Source of the DNA: Allobosea sp. CRIB-10
GTDB lineage: Bacteria; Pseudomonadota; Alphaproteobacteria; Rhizobiales; Beijerinckiaceae
Assembly (NCBI RefSeq): GCF_900112185.1
Contig: NZ_FOKP01000006.1
Coordinates: forward strand, 167,291 to 231,290
Length of the DNA stretch: 64,000 bases
Direction: 5' to 3'
The notes under the pieces were generated by a model, which saw only the letters and a program-made list of their open reading frames with translations, was not told where the DNA came from and ran no database searches. Position numbers and translations under genes: made by a program. Below, piece after piece: positions 16,418-24,637 of this stretch (position 1 is its first letter; every line of letters starts with the position of its first letter).

Positions 16418-17719
16418 TCAGAACAGCTTCTGCGGCAGCCAGAGCGCCATTTGCGGCCAGGCCACCAGCAGGCCGGTGAACGCCAGCATCAGCAGCACGA
16501 AGGGCAGCGCCCCGTAGATCACGTCCATGATCGAGCCGTGGTTGCGCACGCCCTGGACGACGTAGAGGTTCATGCCGATCGGCGGCGTGATCAGCCCGAT
16601 CTCCATCATCAGCACCAGGAAGATGCCGAACCAGACCGGATCGATGCCGAGATGGACGATCAGCGGGAAGACGACCGGCAGGGTCGCGATCATCATGGAG
16701 AGGGTCTCCATGAAGCAGCCGAGGATCAGGTAGAAGATCACCAAGACCAGGATGATCTCGAGCTGGGTCGCGCCGAACTTCGAGACGAAGCCGGTCAACG
16801 CCTGCGGAATGCCGAGCACGCCGATGACGAAGTTGAGGAAATGCGCGCCGACCATGATCAGCAGGATCATCGACGAGATGCGGACCGTCGCGATCATGCT
16901 CTCGTGCAGCAGCGAAAGCGAGAAGCCCTTGCGCGCCATCGCCACGCCGATGGCGCCGACGACGCCGACCGCGGCCGATTCCGTCGGCGTCGCCCAGCCG
17001 AGATAGATCGAGCCCATCACGATGACGAAGATCACGAAGGGCGGGAAGATGTCGAGCAGGCTCCGGATCTTCTCCGCCGTGGAGCGGGCCGGCAGCGTCG
17101 GCCCGGCGACGCTGGGCTTGAGGATCGCCATCACCACGATCAGCGCCATGAACAGCGCGGTCAGCAGCAGGCCCGGCACGATGCCTGCGGCGAAGAGCTG
17201 GCCGATCGAGGTGTTCGTCATCGACCCGTAGATGATCAAGTTGATCGAGGGCGGGATCAGGATGCCGAGCGTCGCGCCGGCGGCGATGGAGCCGGTGGTC
17301 ATGCGGTCGTCGTAGTGCCGCTCGCGCAGCAGCGGCAGCGCGACGGTGCCGATCGTCGCGGCAGTCGCGACCGAGGAGCCGGAAACCGCCGCGAACACCG
17401 CGCTGGCGCCGATATTGGTGTGCAGCAGACCACCCGGAAGGCGCCGCAGCCAGTCCGAGAGGCAGCGATAGAGCCCGTCCGCGACACCGGAGCGGACCAG
17501 GATCTCGCCGAGGAAGACGAAGAGCGGGATGGCGGTCAGGATGAAATCGTTCTGACCGCTCCACATCTGGTTGCCGAAGCCCATCAGGGTCGGCCAGCCC
17601 AGGAAGCCCCAGGCCCCGATGAAGGCGGTCAGGAAGAGCGCGACCGCCACGGGCAGCCCGATCATCATCAGGCCGAGCATCATCACGAAGCCGATGGCGG
17701 CGCCGGTCACACCGATCAT
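16418..17719 (-). CDS. dctM: TRAP transporter large permease (DctM type)
   Basis: A 433-residue polytopic membrane protein, the ion-coupled transport subunit of a TRAP system. Landmarks are the conserved GNQMWSGQNDFILTAIPLFV, ASAVFAAVSGSSVATAATIG, AGATLGILIPPSINLIIYG and GLITPPIGMNLYVVQG, as in the DctM elevator domain with two hairpin loops. Its start overlaps the stop of the small permease by 4 nt, and the amidohydrolase begins 3 nt downstream. It pairs with dctQ and dctP here. Substrates of TRAP systems are usually organic acids, and the neighbouring catabolic genes suggest a nitrogen-containing one. Confidence 0.93.
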   Translation of the reverse strand: MIGVTGAAIGFVMMLGLMMIGLPVAVALFLTAFIGAWGFLGWPTLMGFGNQMWSGQNDFILTAIPLFVFLGEILVRSGVADGLYRCLSDWLRRLPGGLLHTNIGASAVFAAVSGSSVATAATIGTVALPLLRERHYDDRMTTGSIAAGATLGILIPPSINLIIYGSMTNTSIGQLFAAGIVPGLLLTALFMALIVVMAILKPSVAGPTLPARSTAEKIRSLLDIFPPFVIFVIVMGSIYLGWATPTESAAVGVVGAIGVAMARKGFSLSLLHESMIATVRISSMILLIMVGAHFLNFVIGVLGIPQALTGFVSKFGATQLEIILVLVIFYLILGCFMETLSMMIATLPVVFPLIVHLGIDPVWFGIFLVLMMEIGLITPPIGMNLYVVQGVRNHGSIMDVIYGALPFVLLMLAFTGLLVAWPQMALWLPQKLF

Positions 17720-18312
17720 TGGCCGGTCACCTTCATCTCGAGCGAGGACACCGTTTCTTCTTCGATGATCTCGTCCAGCGTCTTGACGCCGTAGAAGCGG
17801 TTGAGGCGGCTGCGCCCCTGCCCGATCAGCCAGCTCGCATGCAGCGCGACGGCGGTCGCGGTGATCGCGAAGAACAGCAGCCCGGCGAACCAGAGCAGTT
17901 GCGGCTGCCAGAGCGGCGTCATCAGCGGCGTTCCGGAGAGCGCCTGGAATTCGATGCTCTCGCTCAGCGCTGCATAGGAACGCCAGGCCATGAAGCAGGC
18001 CATCAGCGCGATACACCAGGCCGAGACCAGGTTGAGGATCGCCTGCGGCCCGCGGCCGACACGCTCGACGAGTATCTCGACCCGCGTATGGGCCCGCTCC
18101 AGCAGGGCATAGGAGAACCCGAAGGCCGCCAGGATCGCCAGCACATAGCCGCCGAATTCGTCGCCGCCTTGCAGCGACACGTTCATGAAGCGCCGCAGCA
18201 GGATTTCGGCGGTGACGAGCAAGGCGAGCCCGAGCAGAAGATAGCCTGCGATCAGCGCCAGCCAGCGGGCGGTAGGCAGCAGGGCGCGTGCGACCGGGTT
18301 TTCCGGGGTCAT
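17716..18312 (-). CDS. dctQ: TRAP transporter small permease (DctQ type)
   Basis: A 198-residue protein with four predicted membrane helices, starting around WLALIAGYLLLGLALLVTAE. It has the DctQ-type GGDEFGGYVLAILAAFGFSYAL with an acidic pair after helix 1 and RAHTRVEILVERV before helix 3. The C-terminal ~35 residues are cytoplasmic and charged. It stabilises DctM in the inner membrane. It overlaps dctM by 4 nt. It is separated from dctP by about 50 nt that hold a strong intrinsic-terminator-like hairpin, so expression may be lower than that of dctP. Confidence 0.9.
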   Translation of the reverse strand: MTPENPVARALLPTARWLALIAGYLLLGLALLVTAEILLRRFMNVSLQGGDEFGGYVLAILAAFGFSYALLERAHTRVEILVERVGRGPQAILNLVSAWCIALMACFMAWRSYAALSESIEFQALSGTPLMTPLWQPQLLWFAGLLFFAITATAVALHASWLIGQGRSRLNRFYGVKTLDEIIEEETVSSLEMKVTGQ

Positions 18313-18327
18313 GGACCAATCCCTTGG

Positions 18328-18356
18328 AAAAAGGGCCGCCCCCCTGGAGCGGCCCT
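18328..18356 (-). terminator. Intrinsic terminator/attenuator between dctP and dctQ
   Basis: Read on the minus strand, a perfect 8-bp stem AGGGCCGC / GCGGCCCT with an 8-nt loop is followed directly by five T residues. It lies 6 nt beyond the dctP stop and about 16 nt before the dctQ start. The two genes are otherwise in one operon, so it probably acts as a partial terminator that raises binding-protein output over permease output. Confidence 0.75.
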
Positions 18357-18361
18357 GTCGA

Positions 18362-19405
18362 TTACTGGATGGTCAGCCCCGCAGCCGCACCCGCCGTCTC
18401 GTTCCACTTGGCGGAACAGCCGGCGTCGACGGCGTTGCAGGTCTTCTTCCAGATCGGCAGCACGACCTTCTCAGCGACATCCTTGATGGCCTGCCGGTCG
18501 CCGGGGCTGATCTCGACGAGCTTCATCGTGAACTTCTTATGCGCCTTGCACTCGCCCTGGCCGGTGCTGCAGGCCGTCGCGTCGTCATTGGCGGTGATCG
18601 CGAGATTCCAGAGCTGGTCCTCCAGTGCCTTGAACTGCGTCATCAGCTTCGCCTGCTGCTCGGGCGAGAACTTCTTCCAGGTGTCGAGATTGATGAAGTG
18701 GCCCTGCACCGAGCCGGAGACCGAGAGCGGCAGGAGATGAGTCGTCACCTCCGGCCAGTTGCCGGTATTGCCGGAGGTCGGCGAGGTGACACCGCAGGAG
18801 GCGACGCCGCGCTGCAGCGCCGGATAGACCTCGGAAAACTGCAGCGTGACCGGCGTCGCGCCGAAATGCTCCAGCATCGCCGACATGGACGGGGTGAAGG
18901 AGCGGACCTTCAGCCCCTTCAGGTCCTTGAGGCCCTTGATGTCGTGGTTGCAGTAGAAGATTTGCGGGCCGAACGGCCACAGCGCCAGGACCTTAGCGTT
19001 GAAGCGCTTCTGCAGGCGCTCGTCGAAGGCCGGGCGGTAGGCGTCGACGACCTTGCGCAGCCCCGCCATGTCGGTGGCGACGCCGATCAGGTCGACGCCC
19101 TCGAAGAAGGGGTCGTCGCGCGAGGCCATGCCGATCTGCACGGACATGACGTCGAAGGAGCCGCCGCGCAGCATGCGCAGTGCATCCGGCGCCTTCACGC
19201 CGACGACGTCCATCGGGTTGTAGTTCATCGCGATCGGAACGCCCGACTTGGCGCCGAGCGCGTCGAAGAAGGCCCGTTCGATGTCGACCTGCTTGACGTT
19301 CTGCGAAAAATTGCCGGCCACCCGCAGCGGCGTCTGCGCCGAAACCGGCGAGAGACTGATTGCCAGGCCGGCGGCGAGGGCCGCGCTCGCGATGATATTT
19401 CTCAT
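18362..19405 (-). CDS. dctP: TRAP transporter substrate-binding protein (DctP type)
   Basis: A 347-residue periplasmic receptor. A Sec signal peptide (MRNIIASAALAAGLAISLSP, cleavage near VSA-Q) precedes a DctP fold with GLKDLKGLKVRSFTPSMSAM and the arginine of KVRSF expected to hold a substrate carboxylate. GATPVTLQFSEVYPALQRGV is a conserved family stretch. Three C-terminal cysteines (TACSTGQGEC..., CNAVDAGCS) could form disulfides. It heads the TRAP unit and is separated from dctQ by an attenuator hairpin. The ligand is probably a carboxylate related to the amidohydrolase substrate, but it is not predictable from sequence. Confidence 0.92.
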   Translation of the reverse strand: MRNIIASAALAAGLAISLSPVSAQTPLRVAGNFSQNVKQVDIERAFFDALGAKSGVPIAMNYNPMDVVGVKAPDALRMLRGGSFDVMSVQIGMASRDDPFFEGVDLIGVATDMAGLRKVVDAYRPAFDERLQKRFNAKVLALWPFGPQIFYCNHDIKGLKDLKGLKVRSFTPSMSAMLEHFGATPVTLQFSEVYPALQRGVASCGVTSPTSGNTGNWPEVTTHLLPLSVSGSVQGHFINLDTWKKFSPEQQAKLMTQFKALEDQLWNLAITANDDATACSTGQGECKAHKKFTMKLVEISPGDRQAIKDVAEKVVLPIWKKTCNAVDAGCSAKWNETAGAAAGLTIQ

Positions 19406-19698
19406 TGTGCCTTCCCCTTTTGCATTATGAATACAGTTTACGCAGGCACTGCCGAAAATCTCCTCATTCCCGGCGAGCCTCTCTCCCAGGCAAAATCCTC
19501 CCTGATCCGAGCGAGCTGAAAGGCGTCGCGCAGTTCTGATTTTCGTCGCTTTCGATCAGGTTATCGCGAAAAATCCAGCACACAACCAAAATAATGCGAT
19601 CGAGATACGGCTTGCCAAGCGGGCCGAAGCCGCTGCATAAAAATCACCCAGCTCGCATTCGAGAGCTTGAGGCGATCCGGTCAATAGGCAATTTCTGC
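19406..19698. promoter_or_regulatory. Divergent promoter region
   Basis: About 290 bp between the start of dctP (minus) and the start of the racemase-family gene (plus), so it must hold promoters for both catabolic units. It is clearly more AT-rich than its surroundings (for example ACAACCAAAATAATGCGATC and TTTTGCATTATGAATACAG). It is the most likely target of the GntR regulator encoded at 20457. No unambiguous operator palindrome was fixed by eye. Confidence 0.5.
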
Positions 19699-20460
19699 AT
19701 GCAATATGACAAGAAGCCGATTCTGATCGGGATGCTCACCCCCTCGTCGAACACGGTGCTGGAGCCCTACACTGCGGCGCTCGCGGCGCCGCTTTTCCCA
19801 GGGGTCAGCGTCCATTTCAGTCGCTTCCGGGTGACGAAGATCGCTCTGGACGAGGCCTCGAACAGCCAGTTCACGCTGGAACCGATCCTGCAGGCGGCGG
19901 AGCTGCTCGCCGATGCGCGTCCCGATGTCATCGCCTGGAACGGGACCTCGGCGAGCTGGCTCGGCTTCGACAGCGACGAGAGGCTGTGCGCCGCGATCAC
20001 GGAGCGAACGGGCGTTCCCGCGACCAGCGCGATCCTCGGCCTCAATCGCCTGCTCGGGACGATGGGCGTGCGGCGCCTCGGGCTGGTGACGCCCTATACC
20101 GCGGACGTGCAGCGGAAGATCATGGCCAATTACGCCGCAGCGGGCTTCGAGACCGTCGCCGAGCGACATAGCGGCCGCTCGGACAATTTCTCCTTCGCGG
20201 AGGTGCCGGAGGCCGAGATCGCCACCATGTGCCGCGAGGTCGCCGCGGCGCAGCCGGACGCCATAGCCATCGTCTGCACCAATATGCGGGGCCCGCTGAT
20301 CGCGCCGGAACTGGAGCAGGAGCTCGGCATCCCGATCCTGGATTCGGTCGCCTTCACGCTGTGGGGGTGTCTCGACGCCACTGAGGTGGATATGTTGCCG
20401 CTGCGCAGGTTCGGCAGGATGTTCGCCAGCCGGCTTGCGCCGCTCCCCGCATCCACGTGA
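19699..20460 (+). CDS. Asp/Glu racemase-superfamily protein, arylmalonate decarboxylase/maleate isomerase-like
   Basis: A 253-residue cytosolic enzyme. The N-terminal IGMLTPSSNTVLEPY is typical of maleate cis-trans isomerase-like proteins. The second active-site loop keeps a cysteine (Cys193 in IVCTNMRGP). The first loop reads WNGTSASWLG (Gly82), so the first catalytic cysteine of racemases and isomerases is replaced by glycine, as in arylmalonate decarboxylase (Gly74/Cys188). LGLNRLLGTMGVRRLGLVTPY is the conserved central segment. ATG 19699 was chosen at the fold start; the frame is open 105 nt further up. It overlaps the GntR gene by 4 nt. Decarboxylation, or isomerisation using one cysteine, is possible. 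Confidence 0.82.
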   Translation: MQYDKKPILIGMLTPSSNTVLEPYTAALAAPLFPGVSVHFSRFRVTKIALDEASNSQFTLEPILQAAELLADARPDVIAWNGTSASWLGFDSDERLCAAITERTGVPATSAILGLNRLLGTMGVRRLGLVTPYTADVQRKIMANYAAAGFETVAERHSGRSDNFSFAEVPEAEIATMCREVAAAQPDAIAIVCTNMRGPLIAPELEQELGIPILDSVAFTLWGCLDATEVDMLPLRRFGRMFASRLAPLPAST

Positions 20461-21206
20461 GGCAGGTCGTGCCGGTATTCGCTGTGCTTCCGACTGAGGA
20501 GTTTGTGCTGGATGAAGCGCCCGCGACCCTGCACGATCGTCTGGTCAGCCGGCTACGGGCGCTTTTCCTCGAAGGCGAACTGCCCGAGGGCAGCCGGATT
20601 CCGGAAATCGCGCTCAGCGAGCGCTTCGGGGTGTCCCGCACGCCGCTGCGCGAGGCGCTCAAGGTCATGGCCGCCGAAGGCTTCGTGATCCTGCGCCCGA
20701 ACCGGGGCGCGGTGGTCGCTCCGGTCGATCCGACGGAGGTCGCGCCTCTCGTCGAATTCAAGGGCGCCCTGGAGCGCCTGATCGGTTTGCTCGTACCCTC
20801 GCGCGCCAGCGAAGCGGATATTGCCGAGCTCGAAAGGCTCCATCTCGATCTGGGCGATGCCCTGGAGCGGCAGGATCACGCCGCCTATACCCGGATCAAC
20901 TACGCTTTCCACCAGCGCCTCGCGCAGGCGACGCGCAATCCGGTGCTGGCGCAGAACTACGAGGCGGTGCAGCAGAAGATCTGGCGTTACCGTTTCACCA
21001 TCAACGAGCTCTCAGATCGGCTGACCGCCTCCTATGCCGAGCATGAAGGCATCATGGCTGCGCTGCGCGCCCGGACCCGGCTCGATCTCGCCGAGCGCCT
21101 GGAAGAGCACAACCGGCTGACCGGTGAGGCGATGGCACAGGCGTTGGCTACGACCGGCCGGTTCAGCCCCTCGCACAAGAGCCGCAAGCGGAGCCGGTCG
21201 GCATGA
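20457..21206 (+). CDS. GntR-family transcriptional regulator (FCD type)
   Basis: A 249-residue regulator. A winged helix-turn-helix (~24-90) contains LPEGSRIPEIALSERFGVSR followed by TPLREALKVMAAEGFVILRP. An all-helical FCD effector domain (~95-230) follows, with the metal/ligand residues expected around FHQRLAQATRNPVL and the EHEGIMAALRARD-like stretch. GTG start at 20457, overlapping the upstream gene by 4 nt and the hydantoinase gene by 4 nt, so it is made with the enzymes it probably controls. FCD regulators usually respond to organic acids that are substrates of the nearby pathway. The likely operator is in the 19406-19698 divergent region. Confidence 0.9.
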   Translation: MRQVVPVFAVLPTEEFVLDEAPATLHDRLVSRLRALFLEGELPEGSRIPEIALSERFGVSRTPLREALKVMAAEGFVILRPNRGAVVAPVDPTEVAPLVEFKGALERLIGLLVPSRASEADIAELERLHLDLGDALERQDHAAYTRINYAFHQRLAQATRNPVLAQNYEAVQQKIWRYRFTINELSDRLTASYAEHEGIMAALRARTRLDLAERLEEHNRLTGEAMAQALATTGRFSPSHKSRKRSRSA

Positions 21207-22606
21207 CCCAATTCGACACGATCATCCGCGGCGGCCGCATCTCAACGGCGTCGGACACCTTCCATTGCGATATCGGCATAAAGGACGGCCGCATCACCGC
21301 GCTGGGCGAGGCGCTCGGCAGCGCTGGCACCGTTATCGACGCTGCAGGAAAATGGGTGCTTCCCGGCGGGATCGACAGCCATGTGCATATCTCGCAGCCT
21401 TCCGGCGAAGGCATCGTGATGGCCGATGATTTCGAGAGCGCGACCCGTTCGGCGGCGCTCGGCGGCAACACCACCGTCCTGCCCTTCTGCACGCAGGAGA
21501 GTGGCATTCCGCTGCGCGAGAGCGTGAAGGCTTATCACGCCAAGGCGGAAGGTGCCTGCCATACGGATGTCGCCTTCCACCTGATCATCTCCGAGCCGAC
21601 CGAGAGCGTGCTGGGACAGGAACTGCCGGCGCTGGTGCGCGACGGCTACACCTCCTTCAAGGTCTTCATGACCTATGAGGGGCTGGCGCTCAGCGATCTC
21701 GACATGCTCAGGGTCATGGCCGTGGCGCGCGATACGCGCGCCCTCGTCATGGTCCATGCCGAGAACTACGACGTCATCCGCTACCTGACCGACCAGCTCG
21801 AACGGGCCGGCAGCACGGCGCCCCGCTTCCATGCCACTTCGCGCCCGATCATCGCGGAGCGGGAGGCGACCTACCGGGCGATCTCCTTGGCCGAATTGTC
21901 GGATGTTCCGCTGATGGTGGTGCATGTCTCAAATCGCGAGGCGATGGAGGAGATCAGACGGGCGCAGCAGAAGGGTCTCAAGATCTTCGCGGAGACCTGC
22001 CCGCAATATCTGACGCTGACCGCTGATGATCTCGACGGGCTCAACATGGAGGGCGCCAAATATGTCTGCTCGCCGCCGCCGCGTGACGCCGAAAGCCAGC
22101 TAGCCTGCTGGGAAGGCCTGCAGCAGGGCGTATTCTCGGTGTTCTCCTCGGACCATTGCCCGTTCCGCTATGACGACCCGCAGGGCAAGCTCGCACCGAA
22201 GGGCCGGACCAGCTTCCGCTGGGTGCCCAACGGCATTCCGGGCGTCGGCGCGCGCCTGCCGATCCTGTTCTCGGAAGGGGTGATCAAGGGCCGGATCGAC
22301 ATCAACCGCTTCGTCGCGCTGACCGCGACCAATCACGCCAGGATGTACGGGCTCTCGCCGCGCAAGGGCACGATCGCGGTGGGCGCCGACGCCGACATCG
22401 CGATCTGGAATCCGCAGATCGAGCAGACGCTGACGCATGCGATGGTGAACGACGGCTCCGACTACACGCCCTATGAAGGCATGAGGATCACCGGCTGGCC
22501 GGTGATGACCCTCGTGCGCGGGCAGATCGTGGCGCGCGACGGCAGGATCGAAGCCCAGAAGGGCCATGGCATCTATCTCAAGCGCGATATCAGCCAGTTC
22601 GCCTGA
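21203..22606 (+). CDS. D-hydantoinase / dihydropyrimidinase-family amidohydrolase
   Basis: A 467-residue cyclic-amide hydrolase. The full binuclear metal site is present: His60 and His62 in GGIDSHVHISQP, the carboxylated Lys153 in TSFKVFMTYEG, His185 in MVHAEN, His241 in VVHVSN and Asp317 in SSDHCPF. It opens hydantoin or dihydropyrimidine rings to N-carbamoyl amino acids. With the carbamoylase at 12241 it would complete a ring-opening and decarbamoylation route. Action on dihydroorotate would supply the dihydroorotase step missing from the orotate operon, but this is a hypothesis. Allantoinase is an alternative within the same superfamily. It is cotranscribed with the GntR gene. Confidence 0.9.
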   Translation: MTQFDTIIRGGRISTASDTFHCDIGIKDGRITALGEALGSAGTVIDAAGKWVLPGGIDSHVHISQPSGEGIVMADDFESATRSAALGGNTTVLPFCTQESGIPLRESVKAYHAKAEGACHTDVAFHLIISEPTESVLGQELPALVRDGYTSFKVFMTYEGLALSDLDMLRVMAVARDTRALVMVHAENYDVIRYLTDQLERAGSTAPRFHATSRPIIAEREATYRAISLAELSDVPLMVVHVSNREAMEEIRRAQQKGLKIFAETCPQYLTLTADDLDGLNMEGAKYVCSPPPRDAESQLACWEGLQQGVFSVFSSDHCPFRYDDPQGKLAPKGRTSFRWVPNGIPGVGARLPILFSEGVIKGRIDINRFVALTATNHARMYGLSPRKGTIAVGADADIAIWNPQIEQTLTHAMVNDGSDYTPYEGMRITGWPVMTLVRGQIVARDGRIEAQKGHGIYLKRDISQFA

Positions 22607-22737
22607 GGCGCCGTCTCAGCGTTTGGAAGATATCGGCACCGTGCTCACCGATTGCAGCTTGGTGGCGCGAGTCGACGTAAAGTCCGGCGTCGATGGGATC
22701 TCGCATGCGCCGATACCGCCGTTGGCTTGGCGCCTGG

Positions 22738-22817
22738 AGCATTTCCCCAGTTCTTCGAATCGCGAAATTGCTCTAGGTCTTTGTTTTATCGCATTTTCTT
22801 CACGCGAACCGGTGTCG
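22738..22817. repeat. Dispersed intergenic repeat, copy 3 (truncated)
   Basis: A third copy of the 1803-1906 element. It begins GGAGCATTTCCCC, shares TTCTTCGAATCGCGA and TATCGCATTTTCTTCACGCG, and breaks off at ACCGGTGTC. The CCACTTCGCTC...AAATGCTCT half is missing. The sequence switches at once into the coding frame of a substrate-binding protein lacking its N-terminus, so the repeat marks a deletion breakpoint. Confidence 0.75.
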
Positions 22818-23417
22818 GACGAGCTCTGGAAGCCGGACTACAAGAACCATGTCGTCATCTACGGCTTCGAGCACATCCCGACGCTCAGCCTGACCGTGCA
22901 GCAGGCCGAGCGGAACGGCGGCGGCATCGACAATATCCAGCCCGGCCTCGACAGGATGGCGGCGCTGATCAAGAGCGGCAACCTGATCGGCTCGCTCGAC
23001 GTCGAGAGCCAGATGGTCTCGCTGTTCCAGACGCAGGACGCCTGGCTCGGCATGCTAGCGACCGGGCGGATGAAGGAGCTGCTGGAGAAGGGCGCCAAGA
23101 TCGTCAAGTTCGCCCGCCCGGCCGAAGGCACCTTCCCGCTGATCAGCACGATCAACATCATAAAGGCGGCCAAGGAACCGGCCAAGGCGCAGGCTTTCGT
23201 CGACTATGTGCTGAGCCCGGAGGTCCAGATCGCCTTCGCGACCCGCAACCTCTACGCTCCGACCGTGCAGAACGCGCCGATCCCGGCCGACTTCCAGTAC
23301 CGGGACCTGCTGGTCCAGAACGAGCAGTTCAAGCGGCTGTTCCTGCCCGATCAGGAGAAGATCACGGCCAACAAGGCCAAGTGGCAAAACCAGCTCAACC
23401 AGATGACGAGCAAATGA
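22818..23417 (+). pseudogene. 5'-truncated ABC transporter substrate-binding protein (PotD/AfuA-like)
   Basis: The remaining ~200 residues, from DELWKPDYKNHVVIYGFEH to the stop, are the C-terminal lobe of an extracellular solute-binding protein of the polyamine/iron/thiamine group, normally about 340 residues long with a signal peptide. It retains the hinge and ligand-cleft stretches (SQMVSLFQTQDAWLGMLATG, EGTFPLISTINIIKAA). The N-terminal lobe and export signal are gone, replaced by repeat copy 3. The frame is open 5' of the junction, but that part does not resemble a binding protein. The product could not be exported or bind ligand normally. It is followed by the ATPase and two permeases of the same transporter. 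Confidence 0.85.
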
Positions 23418-23539
23418 GCGCGCTCGCAAGCGCCTCCCGGACGAGCGGGCAGGCGCCACACCCTTCGCAAGGCGTCGCCCGCTCGTCGGGCGCGCCGGTC
23501 AAAGCCTCGGCGCCGCCTCGATCCGGCAAAGCGGATGAC

Positions 23540-24637
23540 ATGAACGCATCACAGGACAAAGCCGTCCAGGTCGACTCCGTCTGCAGGCGCTATGGCGACG
23601 TCATGGCGGTGGACGACGTCTCCTTCGAGGTCGGCCATGGCGAGTTCGTCTCGCTGCTCGGCCCCTCCGGCTGCGGCAAGACCACGACCCTGCGGATGAT
23701 CGCCGGCTTCATCATGGCGAGCGACGGCACGATCCGGGTCAATGGCCGCGACGTCACGTATCTGCCGCCGGAGAAGCGCGAGGTCGGCTTCGTCTTCCAG
23801 AACTATGCGCTCTGGCCGCATATGACGGTGGCCGAGAATGTCGCCTTCGGGCTCAAGTTGCGCAAGCGCGACCGGGCCTTCATCGCCCGCAAGATCGAGG
23901 AATCGCTCGGGGTCACCGGCCTGTCCGGCTATGAGGACCGCCTGCCGCGCCAGCTCTCCGGCGGCCAGCAGCAGCGCGTCGCCCTGGCCCGTGCGCTGGC
24001 GCTCTAGCCGCAGCTCCTGCTGATGGACGAGCCGCTCAGCAATCTCGATCGCGCTCTGCGCGTCGCGATGCGGCGCGAGCTGAAGCAATTGCAGTCGCGC
24101 CTGAAGATGACGACGCTCTACGTCACGCATGATCAGGAAGAGGCGCTGTCGATGTCCGACAGGGTCGTGATCATGAACCGCGGCAAGATCGCCCGCATCG
24201 CCCGCCCGGCCGAGGTCTATGACGATCCGCAGTCGGAGTTCGTCGCCGATTTCGTCGGCACCACGAACTTCTTCGACGGGACGGTCACCGCGGCGTCCGG
24301 CGGGGTCCTGACCGTGCGCACGCGCGGCAATCTCGACCTGCATGTGGCGGCACCGACATCGTTGGCCGTCGGCGAGCAGGTGCGCGTGCTGCTGCGCCCG
24401 GAACGCATCCGGATCTATCCGCCGGGCCAGGACGGCCCCAGCGTCTTTCCCGGCAAGATCAGCTTCGTCGAATATTACGGCCCGACGATCCGCTACACCG
24501 TCCAGCTCGAGGGCGGCGAGAGCGTCTATGTCGAGACGCATCATGCCGGAGGCGCGGCTGCGATCGGCGATGGCGTCCGCATCGGCGTCGAGCCCGGCGA
24601 CTTCAGGCTGATCCGCAGCGCGGGAGGCCGGCCGTGA
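23540..24637 (+). pseudogene. ABC transporter ATP-binding protein interrupted by an in-frame amber codon
   Basis: A PotA/FbpC-type ATPase with Walker A (GPSGCGKTT), Q-loop (FQNYALWPHMTV), signature (LSGGQQQR), Walker B (LLLMDEPLSNLD), H-loop (YVTHDQEE) and a C-terminal TOBE-like domain. A TAG at 24005-24007 lies between the signature and Walker B (ALAL-stop-PQLLLMDEP). Downstream sequence continues in the same frame to 24637. A single base change would explain it. The truncated product lacks Walker B and cannot hydrolyse ATP. Translation may begin at ATG 23540 or at ATG 23414, which overlaps the binding-protein stop and adds 42 low-complexity residues. The start of permease 1 overlaps its end by 4 nt. 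Confidence 0.88.

Noticed and set aside
15794..17794. A 666-codon open frame on the plus strand
   Set aside because: Very rich in Asp, His, Gln and Arg with no fold-like pattern, and antisense to the amidohydrolase and dctM. It is a shadow of hydrophobic codons on the other strand.
22607..22737. Short minus-strand frame (from ATG 22708) and plus-strand frame between the hydantoinase and repeat copy 3
   Set aside because: Both look slightly coding-like but are under 45 residues, without family match or ribosome-binding site. Left unannotated.
24005..24007. TAG in the ATPase as a recoded codon (pyrrolysine or similar)
   Set aside because: No recoding machinery is expected in this lineage, the neighbouring binding protein is also broken, and ordinary nonsense mutation is simpler.
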